Assembly: GCA_002371825.1 (NCBI GenBank)
Contig: DFHF01000063.1
Location: 1 to 62,949 of the forward strand
Direction of reading: 5' to 3'
Length of the DNA stretch: 62,949 nt
From: Ruminococcus flavefaciens
GTDB lineage: Bacteria; Bacillota; Clostridia; Oscillospirales; Ruminococcaceae
Part shown: positions 9,120 through 17,298 of the stretch, piece after piece
Layout of the letters: each line of letters starts with the position of its first letter
Numbering within the stretch: the stretch's first letter is position 1
Made by a program: the position numbers and the translations under genes
Notes under the pieces: model-generated
The model's input: only the letters and a program-made list of their open reading frames with translations
The model's database searches: none
Told to the model about the DNA's origin: nothing

Positions 9120-10232
9120 ATGAAATATGATTATTTAATAGTCGGCGCAGGACTTTACGGTGCCGTATTCGCACAGCAGGCAAAAAAAGCCGGCAAGAGC
9201 GTTCTCGTTATAGATAAGCGCCCTAATATCGCAGGAAATGTTTATACAGAGGAAGTTGAGGGAATAAACGTACACAAGTACGGCGCCCATATCTTCCATA
9301 CAAACAATAAAAAAGTATGGGATTATATTACAAAGTTTGCGGAGTTCAACCGCTTCACAAACAGTCCGGTTGCCAATTACAAGGGTGAGCTCTATTCACT
9401 TCCGTTCAATATGTACACATTCAATAAGATGTGGGGAGTGGTAACTCCTGAGGAGGCTGCTGCAAAGATCGAGGAGCAGCGCAAGGAGATCACCGGAGAG
9501 CCTAAGAATCTTGAGGAGCAGGCTATCTCACTGGTAGGCCGTGATATATACGAGAAGCTTATCAAGGGCTATACAGAGAAGCAGTGGGGACGTGACTGCA
9601 AGGAGCTTCCTTCTTTCATTATAAAGAGACTGCCTGTGCGCCTTACTTTTGATAATAACTACTTCAATGCCCTCTACCAGGGAATCCCTGTAGGAGGCTA
9701 TACACAGATGGTTGCAAATATGCTGGATGGCATAGAGGTGCGTCTGAACACTGATTACTTTGAGGCTAAGGCTGATTTCGATTCGATGGCTGAAAAGGTA
9801 GTCTACACCGGTCCAATAGATGCTTACTTCAATTTCAGTCTCGGAACACTGGAGTATCGTTCAGTCAGATTTGAGAACGAGCTGCTGGATAAGCCTAACT
9901 TCCAGGGAAATGCTGCTGTTAATTATACTGACAGAGAAACTCCGTGGACTCGCATAATCGAGCATAAGTGGTTCGAGTTCGGAAAGGATAAGAATGGAAA
10001 TGACCTTCCGAAGACTGTTATCAGCCGTGAATATTCCTCTGAGTGGAAGCCCGGAGATGAGCCTTATTATCCGGTAAATGATGAGAAAAACGGTGCTCTT
10101 TATGCTGAATACAAAAAGCTGGCAGAGCAGGAGAAGAATATCATTTTCGGCGGCCGTCTCGGTGAGTATAAGTACTATGATATGGATGCAGTTATTGCTG
10201 CGGCGCTGGATAAGGCTGAAGCAGAACTGTAA
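9120..10232 (+). CDS. glf: UDP-galactopyranose mutase
   Basis: This 370-residue flavoprotein has the N-terminal Rossmann motif DYLIVGAGLYGAVFA, then GGNVY-like IAGNVYTEEV, and the family segments YGAHIFHT, YTEKQWG, and PVGGYTQM. It converts UDP-galactopyranose to UDP-galactofuranose using reduced FAD. ATG 9120 is preferred to ATG 9111 because AAGGAA at 9105-9110 is 9 bases before it and directly abuts the earlier ATG. It is the last gene of the + strand locus and is followed by a terminator. With galE nearby and the Galf-transferase-like gene at 3,226, it indicates galactofuranose in the surface glycan. Confidence 0.96.
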   Translation: MKYDYLIVGAGLYGAVFAQQAKKAGKSVLVIDKRPNIAGNVYTEEVEGINVHKYGAHIFHTNNKKVWDYITKFAEFNRFTNSPVANYKGELYSLPFNMYTFNKMWGVVTPEEAAAKIEEQRKEITGEPKNLEEQAISLVGRDIYEKLIKGYTEKQWGRDCKELPSFIIKRLPVRLTFDNNYFNALYQGIPVGGYTQMVANMLDGIEVRLNTDYFEAKADFDSMAEKVVYTGPIDAYFNFSLGTLEYRSVRFENELLDKPNFQGNAAVNYTDRETPWTRIIEHKWFEFGKDKNGNDLPKTVISREYSSEWKPGDEPYYPVNDEKNGALYAEYKKLAEQEKNIIFGGRLGEYKYYDMDAVIAAALDKAEAEL

Positions 10233-10254
10233 TTGAATATATGTTATGAAAAAA

Positions 10255-10283
10255 GGGTGTGATAAATATCACACCCAAATTTT
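10255..10283 (+). terminator. Bidirectional rho-independent terminator after glf and pfk
   Basis: A 9-base stem GGGTGTGAT/ATCACACCC (10255-10263 and 10268-10276) with loop AAAT is followed by a T-run on the + strand and preceded by an A-run. It therefore works for glf on + and the phosphofructokinase on -. Confidence 0.9.
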
Positions 10284-10291
10284 TTGTTATT

Positions 10292-11509
10292 TTACTTTAA
10301 CACAGATTCATGTATAGCGAAATGCTTGGGGATACCGTGCTCGGTAACGAGATTGAGGTCTCCCTGTATAAGCGGCATGAAGTAATCAAGAGCGAAATCA
10401 CGGATATTGTTTCCGGCGGAGTTGATATACTCGTCCGGCAGGAACTTCTCCTTATTTGCAATCTCATTAGCATTTGCAGTTTCGATTTTTACAGTATAAG
10501 GTGCATCGGAAATACGCTTGAACACAACGATCTTGCCTGTATTTCCCTTGAGAGCACAGCGAACACCAGCTGCGCCGATCTCTTCAGCCTCATCGATATC
10601 AGTTTTTGAGCCAAGATGAGATGAGCAGCGCTGCATAACATTGAGCTCGATAGAACGTACCTTACAGCCTATTTCTGATCTTACGATATCCTCCAGGTAC
10701 TTACCGATACCTGAGAGATACTTGTGACCGAAATTATCAACAACACCGGACTGAACTCCCTCCGGAACTTCTATACCCTCTGAAACAGCTACGATAACAG
10801 CCTTATGCTTTGACATTTCCTGTCTGACATCGCTGAGGAAGCTTTCAAGCGTGAACTTTCTTTCAGGGACGTAAACAAGGTGGGGAGCAGTTTCTCCCAT
10901 AGCATGAAGGACTGCGCTTGAAGCTGTGAGCCAGCCTGCATGGCGTCCCATTATCTCAACTATAGTTACTGAGGGAATGCTGTAAACTATACTGTCACGA
11001 GTGATCTCATGCATAGTAGTAGCAACATATTTTGCCGCAGAACCGAAGCCGGGAGTATGGTCTGTGATACAGAGGTCGTTGTCGATAGTCTTAGGGATAC
11101 CTATGACCTTCACATCAAGGTCAATAGTTGCGAAATACTCAGAGAGCTTATTTACAGTATCCATAGAATCGTTTCCGCCGATGTAGAAGAAAGCACCTAT
11201 ATTGCGTACTCTGAGAGTTTCTGCGATCTTTGTGTAGACCTCCTCATCCTCACGCCAGTCAGGAAGCTTATAGCGGCACGAACCAAGTACTGTTGACGGA
11301 GTCTGTCTGAGGAGCTCCATATCATCGTTGGTGAGTATCATGGATTTCATATCCACAAGGTGATTATCTATCATTCCTTCGATACCGTTTATGGAACCGA
11401 AGATAGCGTCTACAGTTGACTCTTTAAGAGCCTCCTTGAAAACACCTACAAGTGAAGCGTTGATTGCACAGGTCGGTCCGCCGGACTGTGCTACTGCAAT
11501 ATTCATCAT
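10292..11509 (-). CDS. Phosphofructokinase, probably PPi-dependent
   Basis: This 405-residue PFK begins NIAVAQSGGPTCAINASL and shows GGNDS at 111-115 and PKTIDND at 139-145. In PFK families the base after GGD/GGN is Gly in ATP enzymes and Asp in PPi enzymes, and ATP enzymes have PGTIDND where PPi enzymes have PKTIDND. Both positions here (Asp114, Lys140) point to diphosphate as phosphoryl donor. It phosphorylates fructose-6-phosphate in glycolysis, reversibly if PPi-dependent. The start is ATG 11509 with GAGAGGGG upstream; a second ATG follows directly. galE lies 24 bases upstream on the same strand, so the two are probably cotranscribed. Confidence 0.9.
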   Translation of the reverse strand: MMNIAVAQSGGPTCAINASLVGVFKEALKESTVDAIFGSINGIEGMIDNHLVDMKSMILTNDDMELLRQTPSTVLGSCRYKLPDWREDEEVYTKIAETLRVRNIGAFFYIGGNDSMDTVNKLSEYFATIDLDVKVIGIPKTIDNDLCITDHTPGFGSAAKYVATTMHEITRDSIVYSIPSVTIVEIMGRHAGWLTASSAVLHAMGETAPHLVYVPERKFTLESFLSDVRQEMSKHKAVIVAVSEGIEVPEGVQSGVVDNFGHKYLSGIGKYLEDIVRSEIGCKVRSIELNVMQRCSSHLGSKTDIDEAEEIGAAGVRCALKGNTGKIVVFKRISDAPYTVKIETANANEIANKEKFLPDEYINSAGNNIRDFALDYFMPLIQGDLNLVTEHGIPKHFAIHESVLK

Positions 11510-11533
11510 AATAATATTTCCCCTCTCAGAATG

Positions 11534-12553
11534 TCATTTCTTGTAGCCGTTGGGATTGTTCTTCTGCCAGTTCCAGGTATCACGGCACATATCAGCAAGA
11601 GTTTTTTCGGTTTTCCATCCAAGGACCTCCAGAGCCTTGTCTGCGTTGGCATAGCTTTCGGGAAGGTCTCCGGGACGTCTGTCTCCATAGACGTGATTGA
11701 TCTTCATATCGTTGACATTTTCAAATGTCTCAACGATCTCAGTAACGCTGTAGGGAGTACCTGTGCCGAGGTTGAATATCTCCACACCCTCATGGCTGAG
11801 GATATAGTCGATAGCCTTCACATGGCCCTTAGCCAGATCTACAACGTGAATATAGTCACGGCGGCAGGTACCGTCGGGAGTATCATAATCATTTCCGAAG
11901 ATAGTGAGCTTCTCACGACGGCCAACAGCTACCTGAGCCACATATGGCATAAGGTTGTTGGGGATACCCTGGGGGTCCTCACCGATCTTTCCGGATTCGT
12001 GTGCACCTATCGGGTTGAAGTATCTGAGAAGGACAACTGAAAGCTCCTTATCGGCATTTGCAGCGTCCTCAAGGATCTGCTCCATCATGACCTTTGTCCA
12101 GCCGTAGGGGTTGGTGCAGGTACCACGCTTCATCTTCTCAGTATAGGGGACGGGATTCTCTTCTCCGTAGACTGTAGCGCTGGATGAGAAGATAATGTTT
12201 TTTACTCCGAATTCCTCCATGCACTCAAGGAGGGAGAGGGTAGTATCTATATTGTTTCTGTAATAGAGCACAGGTTTTGCCACGGACTCGCCTACAGCTT
12301 TAAGTCCGGCAAAGTGAATGACTGCATCGATCTTGTTTTCTTTGAAGACAGTCTCCAGTGCAGTTTTGTCCTTAATATCCAGTTCATAGGCCTTTACGGA
12401 CTTACCTGTTATCTCCTCTATCCTTCTGACAGCTTCAGGACAGCTGTTGGAGTAATTGTCTGCTATTATCACATCATAGCCTGAGTTTATAAGCTCAACA
12501 GCCGTATGTGAGCCTATGTATCCGGCACCGCCGGCAAGCAATATTTTTTTCAT
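11534..12553 (-). CDS. galE: UDP-glucose 4-epimerase
   Basis: This 339-residue SDR begins KKILLAGGAGYIGSHTAVEL and has SSSATVYGE and the catalytic YGWTK (Tyr-x-x-x-Lys) with GTCTNPYGWTK. It interconverts UDP-glucose and UDP-galactose, supplying the substrate for Glf and for the galactose-type priming transferase next door. The frame stays open 38 codons upstream to 12667, but GTGAGG lies just before ATG 12553 and the usual GalE N-terminus starts there. A consensus promoter lies at 12715-12743, giving a leader of about 150 bases. Confidence 0.96.
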   Translation of the reverse strand: MKKILLAGGAGYIGSHTAVELINSGYDVIIADNYSNSCPEAVRRIEEITGKSVKAYELDIKDKTALETVFKENKIDAVIHFAGLKAVGESVAKPVLYYRNNIDTTLSLLECMEEFGVKNIIFSSSATVYGEENPVPYTEKMKRGTCTNPYGWTKVMMEQILEDAANADKELSVVLLRYFNPIGAHESGKIGEDPQGIPNNLMPYVAQVAVGRREKLTIFGNDYDTPDGTCRRDYIHVVDLAKGHVKAIDYILSHEGVEIFNLGTGTPYSVTEIVETFENVNDMKINHVYGDRRPGDLPESYANADKALEVLGWKTEKTLADMCRDTWNWQKNNPNGYKK

Positions 12554-12606
12554 ATTAACCTCACATTGTTTACAGGGCATTTCTGCCGCAGTTTGATTAA
12601 TGTCTG

Positions 12607-12635
12607 CTTGTTTTTGACTATAGGGCAAAAACAAG
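12607..12635 (-). promoter_or_regulatory. Hairpin in the galE 5' leader
   Basis: A perfect 10-base stem CTTGTTTTTG/CAAAAACAAG with a 9-base loop lies in the predicted galE leader, about 55 bases before the start codon. There is no U-tract after it, so it is not a terminator. It may influence RNA stability or translation. Confidence 0.5.
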
Positions 12636-12714
12636 TCCGACATAAAGAATTTACGCTTTCCGAACATAGTTCGTAGAAATAACCGCCGCAGGGGCGATCA
12701 GAGCGTACACATTA

Positions 12715-12743
12715 ATTATAATGTAATATGCCTTCTTTGTCAA
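12715..12743 (-). promoter_or_regulatory. Promoter for galE-pfk
   Basis: On the minus strand TTGACA (12738-12743), a 17-base spacer and TATAAT (12715-12720) match the vegetative consensus exactly. Confidence 0.85.
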
Positions 12744-12785
12744 GTCCCGGAGCATCCGGGGAGCTTTGCTTTTGACGGAGAAGGC

Positions 12786-12814
12786 AAATAAAAAGGGATC
12801 ATAACAGATCCCTT
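12786..12814 (-). terminator. Terminator of the priming transferase gene
   Basis: Minus-strand stem AAGGGATC/GATCCCTT (12793-12800 and 12807-12814) with a 6-base loop is followed by a T-rich tract (complement of 12786-12792). It lies 12 bases after the stop of the sugar transferase. Confidence 0.85.
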
Positions 12815-12825
12815 GCTGACGATAT

Positions 12826-13629
12826 TTATTTTGCGCCCTTTCTGAGCAGTACAGCGCTGACTGTCTTGAACATAAGCTTGACATCAAACCCGATACTTCT
12901 GTGTTTTATGTACTCTATGTCGCTGTCCACCCATTCCTCAAACGGCATATCACTTCTGCCTTCAGTCTGACAGATACAGGAAAGACCGCCCTTTACAAGG
13001 AGTCTGTCCATATGCTGAGGGGTGTAGAGCACAACCTCTCTCGGCAGAGGGGGACGGGGTCCGATGATAGACATATCTCCCCTGAGCACATTAAAGAGCT
13101 GCGGGAGCTCATCAATGGAAGTTTTTCTGATAAACTTACCTATCTTAGTGATCCTCGGATCATCATCGCTCTTGAAAGCAAGTCCGTCGCTCTTGTTTTC
13201 CTTCTGAACCTCGGCAAATTTTGCCTCGGCATCGATACACATAGAGCGGAGCTTGTACATTCTGAAGGGCTTGCCCTTCTTTGTGAATCTCACCTGCGAG
13301 AAGAAGGGGTTGCCTCTGTCGCCGCAGAAGATTATGAATGCGATTATTCCAAGAGGGATAAACAGGATCACAAGCGCTATAAATGAAGCAAAGATATCAA
13401 AGATCCTCTTTACTAACTCGTAGAACTTTCCGCCTGCGGGCTTGACTTTTGAATACCTGAGAGTTTCCTCAACGCCGGTACTCAGCTTTTTCAGAGCCTT
13501 CTCGTCGAAATCCAGAACAGGGTAATCTGTTATGCCTTCAGGCTCGTTTTTCATTTTATCTAAAGTTACTTTGTTAAACTCTTCCTCAGAGAGCAGATCT
13601 TTCTGAGACTTATATAACATTGCTTCCAT
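12826..13629 (-). CDS. Priming sugar-phosphate (polyprenyl phosphate glycosyl-1-P) transferase
   Basis: This 267-residue monotopic transferase has one hydrophobic segment (FASFIALVILFIPLGIIAFIIF), a basic segment after it (FTKKGKPFRMYKLRSM), KTSIDELPQLFNVLRGDMSIIGPRPPLP and a terminal segment RSDMPFEEWVDSDIEYI. These are the marks of the WbaP/WecA-unrelated bacterial sugar transferase family, which starts repeat-unit synthesis by moving Gal-1-P or Glc-1-P onto undecaprenyl phosphate. The start is ATG 13629 behind GGGAGGAGG, rather than an upstream in-frame codon at 13674. galE next to it suits galactose-1-P as substrate, but this is inference. Confidence 0.9.
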   Translation of the reverse strand: MEAMLYKSQKDLLSEEEFNKVTLDKMKNEPEGITDYPVLDFDEKALKKLSTGVEETLRYSKVKPAGGKFYELVKRIFDIFASFIALVILFIPLGIIAFIIFCGDRGNPFFSQVRFTKKGKPFRMYKLRSMCIDAEAKFAEVQKENKSDGLAFKSDDDPRITKIGKFIRKTSIDELPQLFNVLRGDMSIIGPRPPLPREVVLYTPQHMDRLLVKGGLSCICQTEGRSDMPFEEWVDSDIEYIKHRSIGFDVKLMFKTVSAVLLRKGAK

Positions 13630-13740
13630 GTTCCTCCTCCCTTCCGATAAAAAGAAGTAAGAATTATTAACCACCCAGTACTATGACCCGATCATATATG
13701 CAGGAACAGCTGTCTGAGCTGCACGGCTGCTGTGGTTTTG

Positions 13741-13754
13741 ACGCTATATAGCGT
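13741..13754. promoter_or_regulatory. 14-base perfect palindrome downstream of the sugar transferase promoter
   Basis: ACGCTATATAGCGT is a perfect palindrome lying about 13 bases downstream of the -10 box, inside the predicted leader. It may be an operator or a small hairpin; nothing else identifies it. Confidence 0.45.
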
Positions 13755-13766
13755 TCATTTACGAAC

Positions 13767-13795
13767 ATTATAGCATATAATCGGGGGTATGTCAA
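13767..13795 (-). promoter_or_regulatory. Promoter for the priming sugar transferase
   Basis: Minus strand TTGACA (13790-13795), 17-base spacer, TATAAT (13767-13772): an exact vegetative consensus about 140 bases before the start codon. Confidence 0.85.
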
Positions 13796-14016
13796 TGCTT
13801 ATAGCCTATTGTCAGTATTTACATATTGCCACTTTTGACAACAGTGTATCAATCTTGTCATAACTTTTTGTGCATTTCTTATCGCTGCCATAGCTACATT
13901 TTTTATTTTAGCACAAAAAATGATAAAAATCAAGAGCTATTTACTCTTTTGTGAACTTTTCCTATTTCGCAGTTCACGATTTGTAGCATATGTACATTCA
14001 TTTACTGTTTGTATAC

Positions 14017-14676
14017 TTATTTCAGTACAATTTTTGCTATTTCTGCTGATATATCGTCTATCGGACGTATCTCGCCGTCCTTTGTGCAGCTTATGATATC
14101 CCATCCGAGCTGTTTAGCGCAATATTCGGCAGCCTTTGCTGAGCGCTTCAGATATTCCACATCTCTTTCGTGGATGTCCTTTTTGTTCTCATCGTTGCCG
14201 TATCTTTTTCTCATAAGCTCCTGACTAACATCCGGGTCGACTCTGAGATAGATAACGCTGTCCGGTTCAGGGATACCAAGGTATCTGTACTCATACTCAA
14301 AAAGCCACTCCAGAAAATCATTCCACTTTGATTCCGGAAGCTTTGAGCACTGATGTATCGCATTTGATGTGGTATAGCGGTCTGCTATGACTATCCCGCC
14401 TTCCTCATAGAAGCTTCCCCAGAATGTTTTGTAGCTTGCATAGCGGTCCACTGCATAAAAGCTTGATGCCGCATAGGGGTTTACAGAATCTGCTTTCTTC
14501 CCGAATTCTCCTGCCAGATACATCTTTATCAGAGCTGAGGAATCGCTGTCATAGTTGGGGAAAGACACCTTCACGACCTTCTCTCCTCTGCTTTCAAGCA
14601 GCTCTAAAAGTTTCTGCGCCTGAGTATTTTTGCCGCTTCCGTCAAGTCCCTCGATGACTATAAGCTTTCCGTTCAT
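14017..14676 (-). CDS. tmk: Thymidylate kinase
   Basis: This 219-residue P-loop kinase begins KLIVIEGLDGSGKNTQAQKL, with the P-loop GLDGSGKN around residues 10-17, VDRYASY and the DR-type motif IADRYTTSN. It phosphorylates dTMP to dTDP with ATP. The lid region carries basic residues (RKRYGN). It is transcribed alone from a promoter at 14723-14751. Confidence 0.9.
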   Translation of the reverse strand: MNGKLIVIEGLDGSGKNTQAQKLLELLESRGEKVVKVSFPNYDSDSSALIKMYLAGEFGKKADSVNPYAASSFYAVDRYASYKTFWGSFYEEGGIVIADRYTTSNAIHQCSKLPESKWNDFLEWLFEYEYRYLGIPEPDSVIYLRVDPDVSQELMRKRYGNDENKKDIHERDVEYLKRSAKAAEYCAKQLGWDIISCTKDGEIRPIDDISAEIAKIVLK

Positions 14677-14722
14677 AGCTTTACTCCCTTCAAAAATTGC
14701 TTACGCACACATAACTGTATAT

Positions 14723-14751
14723 ATTATACTATAAATGGAAGTGGATGTCCA
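14723..14751 (-). promoter_or_regulatory. Promoter for tmk
   Basis: Minus strand TGGACA (14746-14751), 17-base spacer, TATAAT (14723-14728), about 45 bases before the tmk start. Confidence 0.8.
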
Positions 14752-14766
14752 GTATAAAATTGCGGA

Positions 14767-14803
14767 AAAAAAGGCAGTCAGATATGCTGACTGCCTTTTT
14801 TTT
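14767..14803 (-). terminator. Terminator after the GH31 gene
   Basis: Stem GGCAGTCAG/CTGACTGCC (14773-14781 and 14787-14795) with a 5-base loop and A/T runs on both sides. It ends the minus-strand GH31 transcript right at its stop codon and insulates the tmk promoter. Confidence 0.9.
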
Positions 14804-17117
14804 ATAGTATAGTGATCTCAAGTCCCTGGGAGCTTTCGGCTGTGAATGGCTTGTCTGTGCCGGCAACTCTTAGTTCTATCCTGTCCCCGCTGCGGAAAGC
14901 TTTTATTTCAGCCGCTATAGATGAATCAGGATCATATATCACTGCTTCGGCGGAATGACCGTCCTCAAGACCGTATATTACGATATGCATATTATCGGCA
15001 TAGCTGTAGTCTGCTCTGCCTTTGAAATCACCGTAAACGATGATCGAATCAGGCTTTGCAAGCAGAGGCAGTCCGAAGTAGTCATATTTTCTCTCGTACC
15101 AGCTTCCGCCGGAGAATTCTTCACCGGTCTGTATATCTGTCCAAACACCGCCGGTGGGGAGGTAGAAGCTGCACAGTCCCTCGTCGTTGAATACAGGGGC
15201 AACAAGCAGGCTTTCTCCCAGCATATACTGGCTGTCAACAGTCAGGGCTGAACGGTCGAAGCTGAAGTCAACAACCATTGCTCTCATCATCGGTACACCG
15301 GTAAGATGAGTTTTTACTGCGTTGGCAAAGAGATAGGGCATGAGCCGTCCTTTGAGCTTTACGAAATGACGGGCAACATCACAGCTTTCCTCGTCGTAAT
15401 TCCAGGGTACTCTGTAGGAGCCGCTGCCGTGGTATCTTGAATGTGTGGACATCAGTCCGAAGGCTGTCCAGCGCTTGTAGAGGTCGGGAGTACTTTTTGC
15501 TTCAAAGCCGGATATGTCGTGGGAGAAGAATCCGAAGCCTGAGAGGCACAGTGAAAGTCCTCCTCTTAGTGTCTCCCACATGGAGCTGTAATCCGAGAAG
15601 CAGTCTCCGCCCCAGTGTACAGGGAATTGCTGTCCGCCTGCTGTAGCTGACCTTGCGAAGAGACAGGCATTGCCTTTGCCCTTTGCTTCTTCAAGAGCCT
15701 GGAAGACAGTTTTGTTGTATAAATAGGAATAGTAGTTATGCATACGGAATGGGTCAGAGCCGTCATACCATATAACATCAGTTGGGATCCGCTCGCCGAA
15801 ATCGGTCTTGATAGCGTCTATCCCCATAGCTGAAAGTTTCTTGATGCGGGACGCATACCACTGGGCAGCCTCCGGGTTAGTGAAGTCTATGATAGCCATA
15901 CCGGGCTGCCACAGGTCACACTGGAAAACTGAGCCGTCCCTGTTTTTCAGGAAATATCCCTTTTCGCACAGCTCACGGAATATGGGAGCCTGCTGTCCTA
16001 TATACGGGTTTACCCAGACGCAGACCTTTATCCCTCTTGATCTTATCCGTGATATCATTCCCTCCGGGTCCGGGAACATCCTCTTGTCCCACTCAAAGCT
16101 GCACCACTGGAATTCTCTCATCCAGAAGCAGTCAAAATGGAAAACATCAAGGGGAATGTCTCTTTTTTCCATTTCATCGATAAATGAGCAGACAGTTTCC
16201 TCGTCATATTTTGTGGTGAACGAGGTAGAAAGCCACAGTCCGAAAGACCAGGCCGGCGGAAGGGCAGGTCTGCCGGTGAGGGCGGTGTATCTTTCCAGGA
16301 CTTCTGCAACGGAGCTGCCGCCGAAAAGACAATATTCCAGTCTTTCACCCTGAACAGTGAAGGCTGTTTTTGAAACAGTTTCGCTGGCAGTGTCAAACTG
16401 CACCATTTCAGGATGGTTTACGAATACGCCGTAATTCCGTGAGGAAACAAAGAAGGGAACGGATTTGTAGCTCTGCTCTGTACAGGTGCCGCCGTCATTA
16501 TTCCATATCTCTGCGGACTGACCGTTTTTGAGAAATGAGGTGAACTTCTCGCCCAGGCCGTAGATATATTCTCCGGGGGAGATATTAAGCATTTCACGGA
16601 TATAAGTATTCTCACCGCTGTCAGGACAGTCATAGAAGCGGTCGTCAGCCTCATAGCTGCGCCTCTTGTCGGAGTGCCATTTTTCCTCCCGGATAACTGA
16701 AGTGGTACGGTATCCGTTTTTTGTGAGGAGCCGGCCGTCATAGCTGTAGAAGACCTCCCAGCAGTTTTTCTCCTGATTTATCCTGACGGATGTTCTGCCG
16801 GAGGTAAGAGTCCAGCAGCCGTTTTTGTCCTGCTTTATCACCGGGCAGAAGGAGCTGTCCTCGCTGAGTTCAAAGCAGGGAGACTTTTTCAGTGCACCGG
16901 AGAAGTGCTCCACTGTTACCTTGATGCTGTTTTCCATAGCAGATGTGAAGCGTATAGTCAGCATAGGCCCGCCCAGAGTCATGCCGCGGTCAGCTATCCA
17001 CTGGTTGGCAGCATATACAGTTATTGAGCGCTCATCGGTCTCAATATCGTAGACCTGAGTTGCATAATCAACACTATATCCGTTTTTGTTCATCCAGAAT
17101 CCGTCTGAAACCTTCAT
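14802..17117 (-). CDS. yicI: GH31 alpha-xylosidase (YicI type)
   Basis: This 771-residue enzyme has the length and motif order of E. coli YicI: N-terminal beta domain, LALAPAW-like RPALPPAWSFGLWLS, then the nucleophile motif GIDAIKTDFGERIP with Asp439, and HSRYHGSGSYRVPW in the active site. It removes terminal alpha-xylose, for example from xyloglucan oligosaccharides. There is no signal peptide, so it acts in the cytoplasm on imported sugars. ATG 17117 is chosen because AGGAGT lies directly upstream; the frame extends further to 17171. An AraC-type regulator is divergent from it and probably controls it. Confidence 0.92.
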   Translation of the reverse strand: MKVSDGFWMNKNGYSVDYATQVYDIETDERSITVYAANQWIADRGMTLGGPMLTIRFTSAMENSIKVTVEHFSGALKKSPCFELSEDSSFCPVIKQDKNGCWTLTSGRTSVRINQEKNCWEVFYSYDGRLLTKNGYRTTSVIREEKWHSDKRRSYEADDRFYDCPDSGENTYIREMLNISPGEYIYGLGEKFTSFLKNGQSAEIWNNDGGTCTEQSYKSVPFFVSSRNYGVFVNHPEMVQFDTASETVSKTAFTVQGERLEYCLFGGSSVAEVLERYTALTGRPALPPAWSFGLWLSTSFTTKYDEETVCSFIDEMEKRDIPLDVFHFDCFWMREFQWCSFEWDKRMFPDPEGMISRIRSRGIKVCVWVNPYIGQQAPIFRELCEKGYFLKNRDGSVFQCDLWQPGMAIIDFTNPEAAQWYASRIKKLSAMGIDAIKTDFGERIPTDVIWYDGSDPFRMHNYYSYLYNKTVFQALEEAKGKGNACLFARSATAGGQQFPVHWGGDCFSDYSSMWETLRGGLSLCLSGFGFFSHDISGFEAKSTPDLYKRWTAFGLMSTHSRYHGSGSYRVPWNYDEESCDVARHFVKLKGRLMPYLFANAVKTHLTGVPMMRAMVVDFSFDRSALTVDSQYMLGESLLVAPVFNDEGLCSFYLPTGGVWTDIQTGEEFSGGSWYERKYDYFGLPLLAKPDSIIVYGDFKGRADYSYADNMHIVIYGLEDGHSAEAVIYDPDSSIAAEIKAFRSGDRIELRVAGTDKPFTAESSQGLEITIL

Positions 17118-17195
17118 ACTCCTGCACTCCTTTGCGTCAGCAGCAAATGGCGGAATACCGCACACTATCACCTGCTGAAACTGCTGTGATAAACG

Positions 17196-17224
17196 TTGAC
17201 GAAGAAAAAAAGTTATGCTATAAT
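17196..17224 (+). promoter_or_regulatory. Promoter for the AraC-type regulator
   Basis: TTGACG (17196-17201), 17-base spacer and TATAAT (17219-17224). The -10 box lies inside an inverted repeat (17214-17233). Confidence 0.8.
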
Positions 17225-17233
17225 GATAGCATA
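17214..17233. promoter_or_regulatory. Inverted repeat over the -10 box (candidate operator)
   Basis: TATGCTAT and ATAGCATA form a perfect 8-base inverted repeat with a 4-base spacer that covers the -10 box of the araC-type gene. Binding here would block transcription; autoregulation is the simplest reading. Confidence 0.5.
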
Positions 17234-17298
17234 GAAACTGGCATTATTCTATCAGAATATGTGCTGAAAATATAACAATAATGCCAAAAGGAGAGAGT

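Larger units (their letters stand above)
13630..14016. other. 387-base intergenic region between tmk and the sugar transferase
   Basis: It holds the minus-strand promoter at 13767-13795 and the palindrome at 13741-13754. The rest (13796-14016) is AT-rich with an imperfect GTGAAC/GTTCAC pair at about 13951-13977 that could form a weak hairpin downstream of tmk. No convincing small ORF or RNA gene was seen. Confidence 0.7.

Noticed and set aside
11531..12040. Plus-strand ORF opposite galE
   Set aside because: Shadow of galE; no ribosome site, and galE is a clear full-length gene.
12554..12667. 38-residue N-terminal extension of GalE
   Set aside because: The frame is open, but the extension has no similarity to GalE and the ribosome site sits before ATG 12553.
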